A stretch of 64,000 nt of DNA from the NCBI RefSeq assembly GCF_009811795.1, contig NZ_BLJE01000003.1, positions 186,001 to 250,000 of the forward strand. The letters are read 5' to 3'. The translations under genes and the position numbers were made by a program. This DNA comes from Litoreibacter roseus (GTDB lineage Bacteria; Pseudomonadota; Alphaproteobacteria; Rhodobacterales; Rhodobacteraceae). Positions 27,119-35,146 of the stretch are shown here, in pieces. The stretch's first letter is position 1; every line of letters starts with the position of its first letter. Below the pieces are notes generated by a model that worked only from the letters and a program-made list of their open reading frames with translations, was not told the DNA's origin and ran no database searches.

Positions 27119-28816
27119 GTGGCGCTTGATCACAACGACAAATCCAAAGCCGGTGTCTGGAAATCTGGGCGCGGCAAGGGGCGTGCGACCCCGAAGGGAC
27201 GCCAGCTTGATGATCAGGCGTGGGACGAGGTGCGCATTTTGCTGGGAGACAGGTCCCTTGCGCGCGATCTGTTGATCGAACACCTGCATCTGATCCAAGA
27301 CAAGTACGGGCATCTGAGCGCGGCACATTTGCGGGCCTTGGCGGAAGAAATGCGCCTCAGCCAAGCGGAAGTCTACGAGGTTGCCACCTTCTACGCTCAT
27401 TTTGATGTCGTCCGCGAAGACGAGGTGCCGCCACCCGCTTTGACGATCCGGGTCTGCGACTCCCTATCTTGCGAGTTGGCAGGCGCACAGGCGCTGAAAT
27501 CGGCATTGGAAGACGGGTTCGATCCGGCTGAGGTGCGGGTTGTCCGGGCGCCTTGCATGGGCCGATGTGACACCGCCCCGACGCTTGAGATTGGTCACAA
27601 CCATATCGACCACGCCACACCCGCTATGGTGCGGGATGCAATCAACACCGGTGACATACACCCGCATATTCCGGACTATCAGACCTTCGATGCCTATAGC
27701 GCGGCGGGCGGCTACGACACCCTGAAGGAGCTAAGGCGAAGTGGCGATTGGGAAGATGTCCAGCAAAAAGTTTTGGACAGCGGTTTGCGCGGTTTGGGCG
27801 GGGCAGGATTTCCGTCCGGCAAAAAGTGGGGTTTTGTGCGCGGCAATCCGGGTCCGCGCTATCTGGCTGTAAACGGCGACGAGGGCGAGCCGGGAACCTT
27901 CAAGGATCGGTACTATCTCGAACGCACGCCACATCTATTTTTGGAAGGTATGCTGATCGCCGCTTGGGCGGTCGAGGCGCACCGCTGCTACGTTTACATG
28001 CGCGACGAATACCCAGCTGTTCTGGAAATTTTGAGGCGCGAAATCAAAGCTTTGGAGGTCGCAGCTCTTGTAGAGCCGGGCTATGTGGAACTGCGGCGTG
28101 GGGCAGGTGCTTACATCTGCGGTGAAGAAAGTGCGATGATCGAAAGCATCGAGGGCAAGCGTGGCATTCCTCGGCATCGCCCGCCCTACGTGGCGCAGGT
28201 TGGTCTCTTCGGGAAGCCGACACTGGTCCACAATATCGAAACGCTTCATTGGGTCGCGCGGGTTTGCCGCGAAGGTCCTGAGATTTTGAGTAGCGTTGAA
28301 AAGAATGGCCGCACGGGGCTGCGCAGCTACTCTGTTTCCGGGCGGATTGCGCGGCCGGGCATTTACGTTCTGCCCGCGGGGTCCACGATCACCGATATCA
28401 TCGAGGCTTCAGGTGGTATGGCTGAGGGCCATGTGTTCAAGGCCTATCAGCCGGGTGGGCCGTCTTCTGGCCTTCTGCCCGCGTCCATTGATGATGTCCC
28501 GCTTGATTTCGACAGGCTGCAACCCTTGGGCAGCTTCATCGGGTCTGCTGCGGTGGTCGTCCTCAGCGATCAAGACAGTGCAAAGGCAGCTGCATTGAAT
28601 ATGTTGCGGTTTTTCGAGGACGAAAGCTGCGGGCAATGTACGCCGTGTCGGGTGGGCTGTGAAAAAGCGGTCAAGCTGATGCAGGCGGATACTTGGGACC
28701 AGCCCTTGTTGGAAGAGCTCTGCACAGCGATGGCTGACGCATCCATATGTGGTCTCGGGCAGGCTGCACCGAACCCGATCCGCCTCACGATGAAGCACTT
28801 TCCCGAAGAGGTCTGA
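27119..28816 (+). CDS. NuoE-NuoF fusion (formate dehydrogenase beta-like / NADH-binding flavoprotein)
   Basis: A 565-residue fusion. Residues 40-175 are a NuoE/thioredoxin-like 2Fe-2S domain with ligands in CDSLSC and APCMGRC. Residues 200-560 are a NuoF-like domain: GLGGAGFPSGKKW and NGDEGEPGTFKDR for FMN/NADH binding, the SLBB segment, and SCGQCTPCRVGC plus a later Cys in ICGLGQ for the 4Fe-4S cluster. Such fusions form the diaphorase half of NAD-linked formate dehydrogenases (FdsG plus FdsB) or related hydrogenases. A GTG start follows a strong AGGAGG site. No catalytic alpha subunit is next to it: ftsY comes directly after. The partner must be elsewhere, or this is a stand-alone oxidoreductase. 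Confidence 0.88.
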   Translation: MALDHNDKSKAGVWKSGRGKGRATPKGRQLDDQAWDEVRILLGDRSLARDLLIEHLHLIQDKYGHLSAAHLRALAEEMRLSQAEVYEVATFYAHFDVVREDEVPPPALTIRVCDSLSCELAGAQALKSALEDGFDPAEVRVVRAPCMGRCDTAPTLEIGHNHIDHATPAMVRDAINTGDIHPHIPDYQTFDAYSAAGGYDTLKELRRSGDWEDVQQKVLDSGLRGLGGAGFPSGKKWGFVRGNPGPRYLAVNGDEGEPGTFKDRYYLERTPHLFLEGMLIAAWAVEAHRCYVYMRDEYPAVLEILRREIKALEVAALVEPGYVELRRGAGAYICGEESAMIESIEGKRGIPRHRPPYVAQVGLFGKPTLVHNIETLHWVARVCREGPEILSSVEKNGRTGLRSYSVSGRIARPGIYVLPAGSTITDIIEASGGMAEGHVFKAYQPGGPSSGLLPASIDDVPLDFDRLQPLGSFIGSAAVVVLSDQDSAKAAALNMLRFFEDESCGQCTPCRVGCEKAVKLMQADTWDQPLLEELCTAMADASICGLGQAAPNPIRLTMKHFPEEV

Positions 28817-28894
28817 TTTCCCAATCCAGCTCTTGGGCTTTTCACCCGCGCCAAGGCGTACTAGGTGAAGGTCAACGTTGATGCTTGGGGCTCC

Positions 28895-30184
28895 ATGTCG
28901 TTTTTTCGTAAGCTAAAAGACCGTTTAACCCGCTCGTCGTCCAAAATTGACGAGGGGCTTGATGCGATCGTCGAAGATGGTGGGACGCAGGAAGAGCTTG
29001 CCCCTACGGTAACGCCTGAGGACCCGAAGCCTCAGCCCGAACCCGAAACACCGCCCAGCCCGGAGCCTCAGCCAGAGCCTGCACCGACTGAAGAGCCCGC
29101 GACGCCACCGCCGGTCGAGGAGCCGCAGACACCGGAACCGCCCGAAAGTGTGCCGCCGCTGGAAATCCCGTCTGAACCGGTCGAAGCGCCATCTGCGCCT
29201 GAGTCGATTGACCCGCCTGTGGTTCCTATCCCTTCGCCCGAGCCTATTCCGACCGAAACCGTCACAGTTGAGAGCACACCCCCTGAAAGCGCAGAGAAAC
29301 CGGGCTTACTCGGCCGTTTGCTTGGACGGAAAGAGACAAAGACAGTTGTCCGGCGTGAGTTGGACGACGATATGCTCGAGCAGTTGGAAGAGCTGTTGAT
29401 CAGCGCGGATATGGGCGTCGACACCGCCTTGCGTGTGACGTCGAACATGGCGGAAGGCCGGTTCGGAAAGCGCCTGTCCACGGATGAGATCAAAAACCTT
29501 CTGTCGGGCGAGATTGCGAATATCATGGAGCCCGTCGCGCGCCCCATGCCGCTTTACCCCCACAGGCCACAGGTGGTTCTGGTCGTTGGCGTCAACGGCT
29601 CCGGCAAAACGACGACCATCGGTAAGTTGGCGTCGCAATTCCGCGCGGCTGGCAAGAAGGTCGTGATTGCGGCAGGCGATACGTTCCGAGCGGCTGCTGT
29701 CGAACAGCTTCAGGTCTGGGGCGATCGGGCCGGGGTGCCTGTTCTGACGGCGCCTGAAGGTTCGGATCCCGCCTCACTGGCCTTTGACGCGATGACCAAA
29801 GCCCAGCAAGATGGGGCGGATCTGTTGATGATTGATACGGCGGGTCGTTTGCAGAACCGCTCTGATCTGATGGAAGAGCTTGCCAAAATCGTTCGCGTGA
29901 TCCGTAAGAAGGACGAGACTGCACCCCACAATACACTTCTGGTTCTAGATGCAACAACGGGTCAGAACGCATTGAATCAAGTCGATATTTTCCGGCAGAT
30001 CGCGGATGTATCCGGTCTTGTGATGACCAAGCTGGACGGAACGGCGAAGGGCGGCGTTCTGGTCGCGCTGGCCGATAAGTTTGGCCTACCCATCCATGCG
30101 ATTGGCGTTGGCGAACAGATCGACGATCTGGCGCCGTTCGACCCAGAGGAATTTGCAAGGGCGCTGACCGGGGCCGCTGAGTGA
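28895..30184 (+). CDS. ftsY: Signal recognition particle receptor FtsY
   Basis: FtsY, 429 residues, the SRP receptor GTPase that delivers ribosomes to SecYEG. It begins SFFRKLKDRLTRSSSKI (a membrane-targeting helix), then a long acidic Pro/Glu/Thr-rich linker (residues about 35-140, with many PEP and PEPQP units), then the NG domain: N-domain helices, G1 GVNGSGKTTT, DTAGRLQNR and TKLDGTAKGG. An in-frame GTG at 28865 would add ten residues with no family resemblance; the ATG at 28895 is preferred. Its stop overlaps the GTG of the following DMT transporter by four bases. Confidence 0.95.
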   Translation: MSFFRKLKDRLTRSSSKIDEGLDAIVEDGGTQEELAPTVTPEDPKPQPEPETPPSPEPQPEPAPTEEPATPPPVEEPQTPEPPESVPPLEIPSEPVEAPSAPESIDPPVVPIPSPEPIPTETVTVESTPPESAEKPGLLGRLLGRKETKTVVRRELDDDMLEQLEELLISADMGVDTALRVTSNMAEGRFGKRLSTDEIKNLLSGEIANIMEPVARPMPLYPHRPQVVLVVGVNGSGKTTTIGKLASQFRAAGKKVVIAAGDTFRAAAVEQLQVWGDRAGVPVLTAPEGSDPASLAFDAMTKAQQDGADLLMIDTAGRLQNRSDLMEELAKIVRVIRKKDETAPHNTLLVLDATTGQNALNQVDIFRQIADVSGLVMTKLDGTAKGGVLVALADKFGLPIHAIGVGEQIDDLAPFDPEEFARALTGAAE

Positions 30185-31083
30185 GCGAATGGCTCATTTC
30201 GATTGCAGGAACGCCTGAGGGTGCACGGCTCGCCACACTTCTTGCTCTCACATCCGCCATTGCTCATGCGCTGTTTGGCGCCCTTCAGAAAGGCCGCCAT
30301 GATCCGTGGCTGACACGCGGCGCAATTGATTTCTGGTTGATCATTATCTCTGCCCCGGTGGCCCTGTTTCTGGTCCCTTGGCCCGATGCACAAACAGCAG
30401 CATTTCTTGCGGGCGCTTTGGTCATTCATTTCTTTTACAAGCTGACAATGGCGCTGGCCTATGAACGGGCCGCCTATACGGTGGTCTACCCCGTTGTGCG
30501 CGGCACGGGTCCCTTGGTCACTGTGGCGGCCGCAGCCGTTATCTTCGGGGAGCATTTTACGGCCGTCCAATGGTCTGGTGTGGCGTGTTTGTCAGGGGGC
30601 ATCCTGCTTTTGGCATTGCGCAACCTGTCAGAGGAGGAGCTTGACCCGCGCGCGCTCAAGATCGGGTTGGCATGGGCGTGTCTGGGCGGGATCCTCGTCG
30701 CAGTCTACACCACCTATGACGCCTATGCGATCCGAGCGACGCCCGATCCCTTTACGTTTCTCGCGTGGTTTTTCTTCGTTACAGCAATGGATTTCCCCGG
30801 TCTGGCCTACTGGCGATACAAGCGAGCCGCCGTGCAGCCCGATGTTGCCCCCTTGATGATGCGCGGACTTCTCGGAGCTGTGATCGCCTGGGTCAGTTTT
30901 GGCGGTGTTATGATGGCGACACGTCTCGACAAGGTCGGGGAAGCTGCGGTACTCCGCGAGACATCGACCGTCTTCGCCGCGCTGATTGGATGGTTCGTTT
31001 TGAAAGAGCGTGTCGGCCCGCGCAGGCTTGCACTGATGGCATTGATCGCGGCGGGTGCCGTCATCGTGGAAATGGGGGGCTGA
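30181..31083 (+). CDS. DMT superfamily (EamA) transporter
   Basis: A 300-residue inner-membrane protein with ten hydrophobic segments in two EamA repeats, the typical drug/metabolite transporter fold. Segments include AFLAGALVIHFFYKLTMAL and VVYPVVRGTGPLVTVAAAAVIF in the first repeat and VLRETSTVFAALIGWFVLKERVG in the second; the R-E-T-S-x-x-x-A pattern is a common signature. The substrate is unknown. It overlaps ftsY (GTGA) and abuts yciB (stop TGA immediately followed by ATG), so the three form an operon. Confidence 0.85.
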   Translation: MSEWLISIAGTPEGARLATLLALTSAIAHALFGALQKGRHDPWLTRGAIDFWLIIISAPVALFLVPWPDAQTAAFLAGALVIHFFYKLTMALAYERAAYTVVYPVVRGTGPLVTVAAAAVIFGEHFTAVQWSGVACLSGGILLLALRNLSEEELDPRALKIGLAWACLGGILVAVYTTYDAYAIRATPDPFTFLAWFFFVTAMDFPGLAYWRYKRAAVQPDVAPLMMRGLLGAVIAWVSFGGVMMATRLDKVGEAAVLRETSTVFAALIGWFVLKERVGPRRLALMALIAAGAVIVEMGG

Positions 31084-31695
31084 ATGGCCGAAAAGCAGAT
31101 ATCTCAAGGCCTTAAATCAGCGCTGGAACTTGGACCCGTCCTGCTGTTCTTCGTGGCGTACCTGCGTATGCGCGATCAGGTCTACACCATTGGTGGCACT
31201 GAATATTCGGGCTTTATCGTCGTGACCGCGCTGTTTGTTCCGCTGCTGCTGGCGTCGATGGCGATTGTCTGGAAACTAACCGGCAAGCTGAGCCGCATGC
31301 AGGTGCTGACCGCAGTCATGGTGATCTTCTTTGGCGCGTTGACCGTTTGGTTCAACGACGAGAAGTTCTTCAAGATAAAAACCACCATCGTCTATGGGTT
31401 CTTCGCCGCCATTCTGGGTTTGGGGTTACTTTTGCGCAAAAGCTGGCTGGAATATGTAATGGAAGACATGATGCCGCTGGAGCCCGAGGGATGGATGATC
31501 CTGACCAAGCGCCTGACGGCCATGTTCGCAGCACTTGCAATTGCAAACGAGATTGTCTGGCGAACCATGTCGACTGACACATGGGTGAAGATCGAGACCT
31601 TCGGATTTCCGGCGGCGCTGTTCGTTTTCTTTATGGCGCAGACGGGACTTTTCCAGAACCACGCCAAAGAAGAGGCCAGCGACAGCGAAAGCTGA
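31084..31695 (+). CDS. yciB: Inner membrane-spanning protein YciB (IspZ, septation protein A)
   Basis: A 203-residue membrane protein of the YciB/IspZ family with five or six hydrophobic helices (LELGPVLLFFVAYLRM at the start; GLGLLLRKSWLEYVMEDMMPL in the middle). ALEIANEIVWRTMSTDTWV and the final VFFMAQTGLFQ are characteristic. Loss of YciB affects cell envelope and septation in other bacteria, but its molecular activity is not settled. It directly follows the DMT gene and is the last of the ftsY operon; folE2 converges 30 bases later. Confidence 0.88.
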   Translation: MAEKQISQGLKSALELGPVLLFFVAYLRMRDQVYTIGGTEYSGFIVVTALFVPLLLASMAIVWKLTGKLSRMQVLTAVMVIFFGALTVWFNDEKFFKIKTTIVYGFFAAILGLGLLLRKSWLEYVMEDMMPLEPEGWMILTKRLTAMFAALAIANEIVWRTMSTDTWVKIETFGFPAALFVFFMAQTGLFQNHAKEEASDSES

Positions 31696-31725
31696 CACTG
31701 GCCTCTAAACCGTACGTATCGCATG

Positions 31726-32829
31726 CTAACCGATATGGAAAAGCGTGTTGAAGAGCTTCGGGTCCAGGCTGTCTGACGAGAAGGTTTCGCCCTCCGTCAG
31801 AATCGAAACCGCGTCATGAGAATGAAGCGACTCCTGATGGCTTGCGATCACGCGGAAATCTTTGATCCGCTCATCCGCCTGAAGTTGCAGACAGAAGGAT
31901 CGTGCCGCGTCTTCTACGAAGATCGGGTTCGCCGCATTCAATTCTGCGAACGCCTGTTCGTCTTCGCGCTTGACCATGACCTGCGTCTCGGTGGGAACCG
32001 CGTCGCGGCACAACTCGATCAGGTCCTCGAACCACAGGCAATCGGCATCGCAATCCAGCTCAACAGACACCCGCGCGACGGAGCGCTGAGAATGCGGTGT
32101 AGCCAACTGGCTGCGCACCTGACGGGCGTGCTCGCTGAGTTCCAAAGAGCAGGGGCAGGTGGATGAATAGATGTAATCCAGATGCATGATCTTTTTTCGC
32201 ACGCCATTCGCATCCACGACCTCAAGCGCGATGTCATAGTACTGAAATCCCTCCAGCCCTGATCGCAGGCTTTTGACCTTCATCGGGAAAGAAAACCGCA
32301 TCTGAATGCGCGCGTCGAAACTTTCGAGATCTTCCTTGTAGGCATCCAAAGTCTGCTCAATCACCTCGAAGCTGAACCGTTCCTCGGCACGTTTGTAGAA
32401 GGTGCGCATGATACGGGACATGTTGATGCCCTTCTTCTCGGCCTCAAGTGATACGGTGCCCGTCACCGACGTCTCAAGCGTCAGGTCGCCGTTGTCGCGC
32501 GTATGGAACCGGATCGGCAGGCGAAAGTTCGAGATACCGACGTGCTGAATAAGCTGTTGTGCGCCCCGTATCAGCGATGACGGCCCATTCTGCAGATCCG
32601 GCATGGACGCCTTGTAGGCTTCGTCGACCGCAAAATCTTCGGGGTAGGCCCGTGCCAAGGCAGGATAATTCGCGACGGCGTTGCCCTGTCGCAACTGGCC
32701 AATCTGCGGATCAAGATCCGTGATCTCGGTGTCTGAAGCGCTCTGCGCCCAGTCCCTTAGCAGTTGCAGGGCTCGCTCAGCGTCATCTCGGCTGGGAAAG
32801 CGGTCAATTTCCGGCGTGTGGACGTTCAT
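31726..32829 (-). CDS. folE2: GTP cyclohydrolase I type B (FolE2)
   Basis: FolE2, 367 residues, which makes dihydroneopterin triphosphate from GTP for folate synthesis. It replaces the canonical FolE and does not require zinc. The catalytic Cys and neighbourhood are in YSSTCPCSLELSEHARQ, the tunnelling-fold half-repeats are evident from RIMRTFYKRAEERF and VKREDEQAF, and the end has IASHQESLHSHDAV. A strong AAGGAGGGA precedes the ATG. In other bacteria FolE2 can be controlled by zinc availability; I see no convincing Zur site in the 95-base leader. The product feeds the folB-folP genes near 47-49 kb. Confidence 0.94.
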   Translation of the reverse strand: MNVHTPEIDRFPSRDDAERALQLLRDWAQSASDTEITDLDPQIGQLRQGNAVANYPALARAYPEDFAVDEAYKASMPDLQNGPSSLIRGAQQLIQHVGISNFRLPIRFHTRDNGDLTLETSVTGTVSLEAEKKGINMSRIMRTFYKRAEERFSFEVIEQTLDAYKEDLESFDARIQMRFSFPMKVKSLRSGLEGFQYYDIALEVVDANGVRKKIMHLDYIYSSTCPCSLELSEHARQVRSQLATPHSQRSVARVSVELDCDADCLWFEDLIELCRDAVPTETQVMVKREDEQAFAELNAANPIFVEDAARSFCLQLQADERIKDFRVIASHQESLHSHDAVSILTEGETFSSDSLDPKLFNTLFHIG

Positions 32830-32924
32830 GTCAGTCCCTCCTTACGGTTCGCGCAATTCACATATGGGGCACTTTGGGCCCAAAACAAAATGAAATACGC
32901 GAAATATACGTACAAGAAGGCGTG

Positions 32925-34103
32925 TCAGATCATATCCAGAGCCTGCACGATGTCCGCGACAAGATCATCCGCATCTTCAAGCCCAACACTCAAACGGACG
33001 AGACCATCGGTGATCCCAAGCGCGTCCCGTTGGTCTTCGGTCAGCCGTTGGTGGGTGGTCGTCGCAGGGTGGGTAACCAGCGACTTGCTATCGCCCAGAT
33101 TATTGGAAATCGAGACGATATTCAGCGCATTCAAGAACCGGAACGCGGCCTCTTTGCCTGCGGCAATGTCCAGTGCGATCACCGTTCCACCCTTCCGCAT
33201 CTGCCGCGTCGCGACCTGATGTTGCGGGTGCGATGGTAAATGCGGGTAGAGCGTCTGCGCCAGGTTGGAATGGTGTTCTACGGCTTGCGCGATCTTCAAA
33301 GCTGCGTCCGCTTGCGCGCCGCATCTGAGGTGGACCGTTTCAAGACCTTTAAGCATCACCCATGCGTTGAACGGCGATAGCGATCCGCCGGTGTGTTTCA
33401 GATAGGGCTCCGCAACCTTCCGAATGAAGTCTTTCGTGCCGCAGATCACGCCGCCTAGACAACGTCCTTGGCCATCAATGTGTTTGGTGGCGGAGTAGAT
33501 CACCACATCCGCGCCGTCCGCCACGGCGTTTGCGAAGACCGGCGTCGCGAAGACGTTGTCTACGATCACGATAGCGTCTTGCGCGTGCGCAATGTCCGCG
33601 ACCGCTTTAAGATCAATGACTTCCAAGGTCGGATTTGCGACGGTTTCAAGGAACACAGCTTTGGTGTCTGCTCTGATAGCGTCCCTCCATTGCTGCAGAT
33701 CGGTGCCGTCAACAAAAGTGACCTTAACGCCGTAGCGGGTCAGAACCTCTTCCAGGATGTAGAGACACGATCCAAACAGCGCCCGGCTGGAGACCACATG
33801 ATCGCCAGCTTTCAGAAGCCCACAAAGCGCGCCATTGACCGCCGCCATGCCAGAGGCCGTGGCAAAGGCATCCTCGGTGCCTTCCAGCGCCGCGATGCGT
33901 TCCTCGAACATCCGCACTGTCGGATTGCCATATCGGGCGTAGATGAACTCGTCCGGGCCCGTTTCAATAAACCGCGCCTCGGCTTGCTCGGGGCTGTCAT
34001 AGATGAACCCTTGCGTCAAAAACAGGGCCTCGGCCATTTCGCCGTACTGACTGCGCCGGGTGCCGGAGTGAACTGCCTTCGTGCGCGGGGACCAGTCTGT
34101 CAT
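32925..34103 (-). CDS. metZ: O-succinylhomoserine sulfhydrylase
   Basis: MetZ, 392 residues, a PLP enzyme of the Cys/Met metabolism family that makes homocysteine from O-succinylhomoserine and sulfide. The PLP lysine is in VIYSATKHIDGQGRCLGG; EAFATASGMAAVNGAL is the conserved substrate-side segment; VDNVFATPVFANAV is the PLP-ring loop. Naming it MetZ instead of a cystathionine synthase is based on family resemblance and on the SAM-II riboswitch in front, which in alphaproteobacteria usually controls metA, metX or metZ. Downstream on the same strand is folE2. Confidence 0.9.
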   Translation of the reverse strand: MTDWSPRTKAVHSGTRRSQYGEMAEALFLTQGFIYDSPEQAEARFIETGPDEFIYARYGNPTVRMFEERIAALEGTEDAFATASGMAAVNGALCGLLKAGDHVVSSRALFGSCLYILEEVLTRYGVKVTFVDGTDLQQWRDAIRADTKAVFLETVANPTLEVIDLKAVADIAHAQDAIVIVDNVFATPVFANAVADGADVVIYSATKHIDGQGRCLGGVICGTKDFIRKVAEPYLKHTGGSLSPFNAWVMLKGLETVHLRCGAQADAALKIAQAVEHHSNLAQTLYPHLPSHPQHQVATRQMRKGGTVIALDIAAGKEAAFRFLNALNIVSISNNLGDSKSLVTHPATTTHQRLTEDQRDALGITDGLVRLSVGLEDADDLVADIVQALDMI

Positions 34104-34129
34104 CGTCGTATCCTTCGGGCCGTGCCCAA

Positions 34130-34165
34130 TAAAAAAGCCTCCACCGGGACAAGGGGGGAGGCTTC
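34130..34165 (-). terminator. Intrinsic terminator between the SAM-II aptamer and metZ
   Basis: On the minus strand, an eight-base stem (AAGCCTCC pairing with GGAGGCTT) with a C-rich loop is followed by a run of T (the complement of AAAAAA at 34131-34136). It lies right after the riboswitch and about 30 bases before the metZ start, the position of an expression platform. Binding of SAM would be expected to favour this terminator, or the terminator may act constitutively as an attenuator. Confidence 0.85.
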
Positions 34166-34168
34166 AGC

Positions 34169-34237
34169 ATCCGACCTCTTTAGCGGTTTGTTTAACGTGG
34201 CCCGCAATCCGGTAACAAAGCGCCACGGGTGTCGGAT
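34169..34237 (-). promoter_or_regulatory. SAM-II riboswitch (SAM_alpha) upstream of metZ
   Basis: Read on the minus strand the element runs CGTGGCGCTTTGTTACCGG, ATTGCGGGCCACGTTAAAC, AAACCGCTAAAGAGG. These match the SAM-II aptamer: a first stem CGTGG/CCACG, an A/U-rich loop with the TTTG and TTAAA segments, and the 3' pseudoknot strand GCTAAAGAGG. An additional pairing of the flanks (GTCGGAT at 34231-34237 with ATCCGAC at 34169-34175) could close the element. It is the best-known regulator of methionine genes in alphaproteobacteria and lies directly upstream of the metZ terminator. Confidence 0.9.
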
Positions 34238-34387
34238 ACGCCCGAGCCACGCTCAGGTCAAGTCGCTCGTGCCGACCGGGCAGTTCACTATCCCTTCATG
34301 TTCTGCGCCTCAACACCCCGTGAGGTGCTTGCGTCCCGGTGTTATCCGCAGGATGGTCATGGGGATTGACGTGTAACGGAGCATCCC

Positions 34388-35089
34388 ATGACCATCGAGC
34401 TTTACTACTGGCCCACCCCGAACGGCTGGAAAATCTCAATTGCGCTTGAGGAGATGGGGCTACCCTATGAGGTCAAGCTGATCGATATAGGCGCGGGTGA
34501 ACAGTTCGCGCCTGACTTTCTTGAGATTGCGCCAAACAACCGGATGCCCGGGATTGTCGATCCTGACGGCCCCGATGGCGACCCGATCTCCATCTTCGAG
34601 TCCGGCGCGATATTGCAATATCTTGCGCGCAAGACCGGTAAATTCTGCGGCGAGTCAGAGCGGGAGCGGATCGTAGTGGATCAATGGCTGATGTGGCAGA
34701 TGGGGGGTGTTGGGCCTATGGCGGGGCAGGCGCACCATTTTCTGAAATACGCACCTGCAATGGATCCCCCCAATGACCTTCCCTATGCCAAGGATCGCTA
34801 CAGAAATGAGACGGCGCGGCTTTATGGGGTTCTTGATCGCCAGCTCGCGAAAGGCGAGTTCGTCGCGGGCGATTTCTTTTCAATTGCGGACATGGCGATC
34901 TGGCCTTGGGCGTCCTTGTGGGAAGGACAGCAACAGACGCTTGACGACAAACCGAACCTCGCCCGTTGGCTGGACACATGTGCGGCAAGACCCGGCGTCC
35001 AGGCAGGACGCGCCGTCGCGGCCGAAAAACGATCCAATATCGAGCAGGACCGGAAAGCGCAGGAGCTTCTCTTTAAACGAAAATCCTGA
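34388..35089 (+). CDS. Glutathione S-transferase family protein (YghU/Ure2p-like)
   Basis: A 233-residue GST. The N-terminal thioredoxin-like domain starts IELYYWPTPNGWKISIALEEMG with the Asn-Gly-Trp-Lys motif of the nu-class (YghU, YfcG) enzymes, followed by NNRMPGIVDPDG and IFESGAILQYLARK, the gamma-glutamyl binding segment. The C-terminal domain has the all-helical end FSIADMAIWPWASLWEG. Members reduce disulfides or peroxides with glutathione. It lies downstream of the metZ leader region, on the opposite strand, and alone. Confidence 0.88.
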   Translation: MTIELYYWPTPNGWKISIALEEMGLPYEVKLIDIGAGEQFAPDFLEIAPNNRMPGIVDPDGPDGDPISIFESGAILQYLARKTGKFCGESERERIVVDQWLMWQMGGVGPMAGQAHHFLKYAPAMDPPNDLPYAKDRYRNETARLYGVLDRQLAKGEFVAGDFFSIADMAIWPWASLWEGQQQTLDDKPNLARWLDTCAARPGVQAGRAVAAEKRSNIEQDRKAQELLFKRKS

Positions 35090-35146
35090 GGCTCTTACCT
35101 TCTGAGCGATTGACACCGCCTGGACCGCGCGCCAAGCCTTTCGAAG

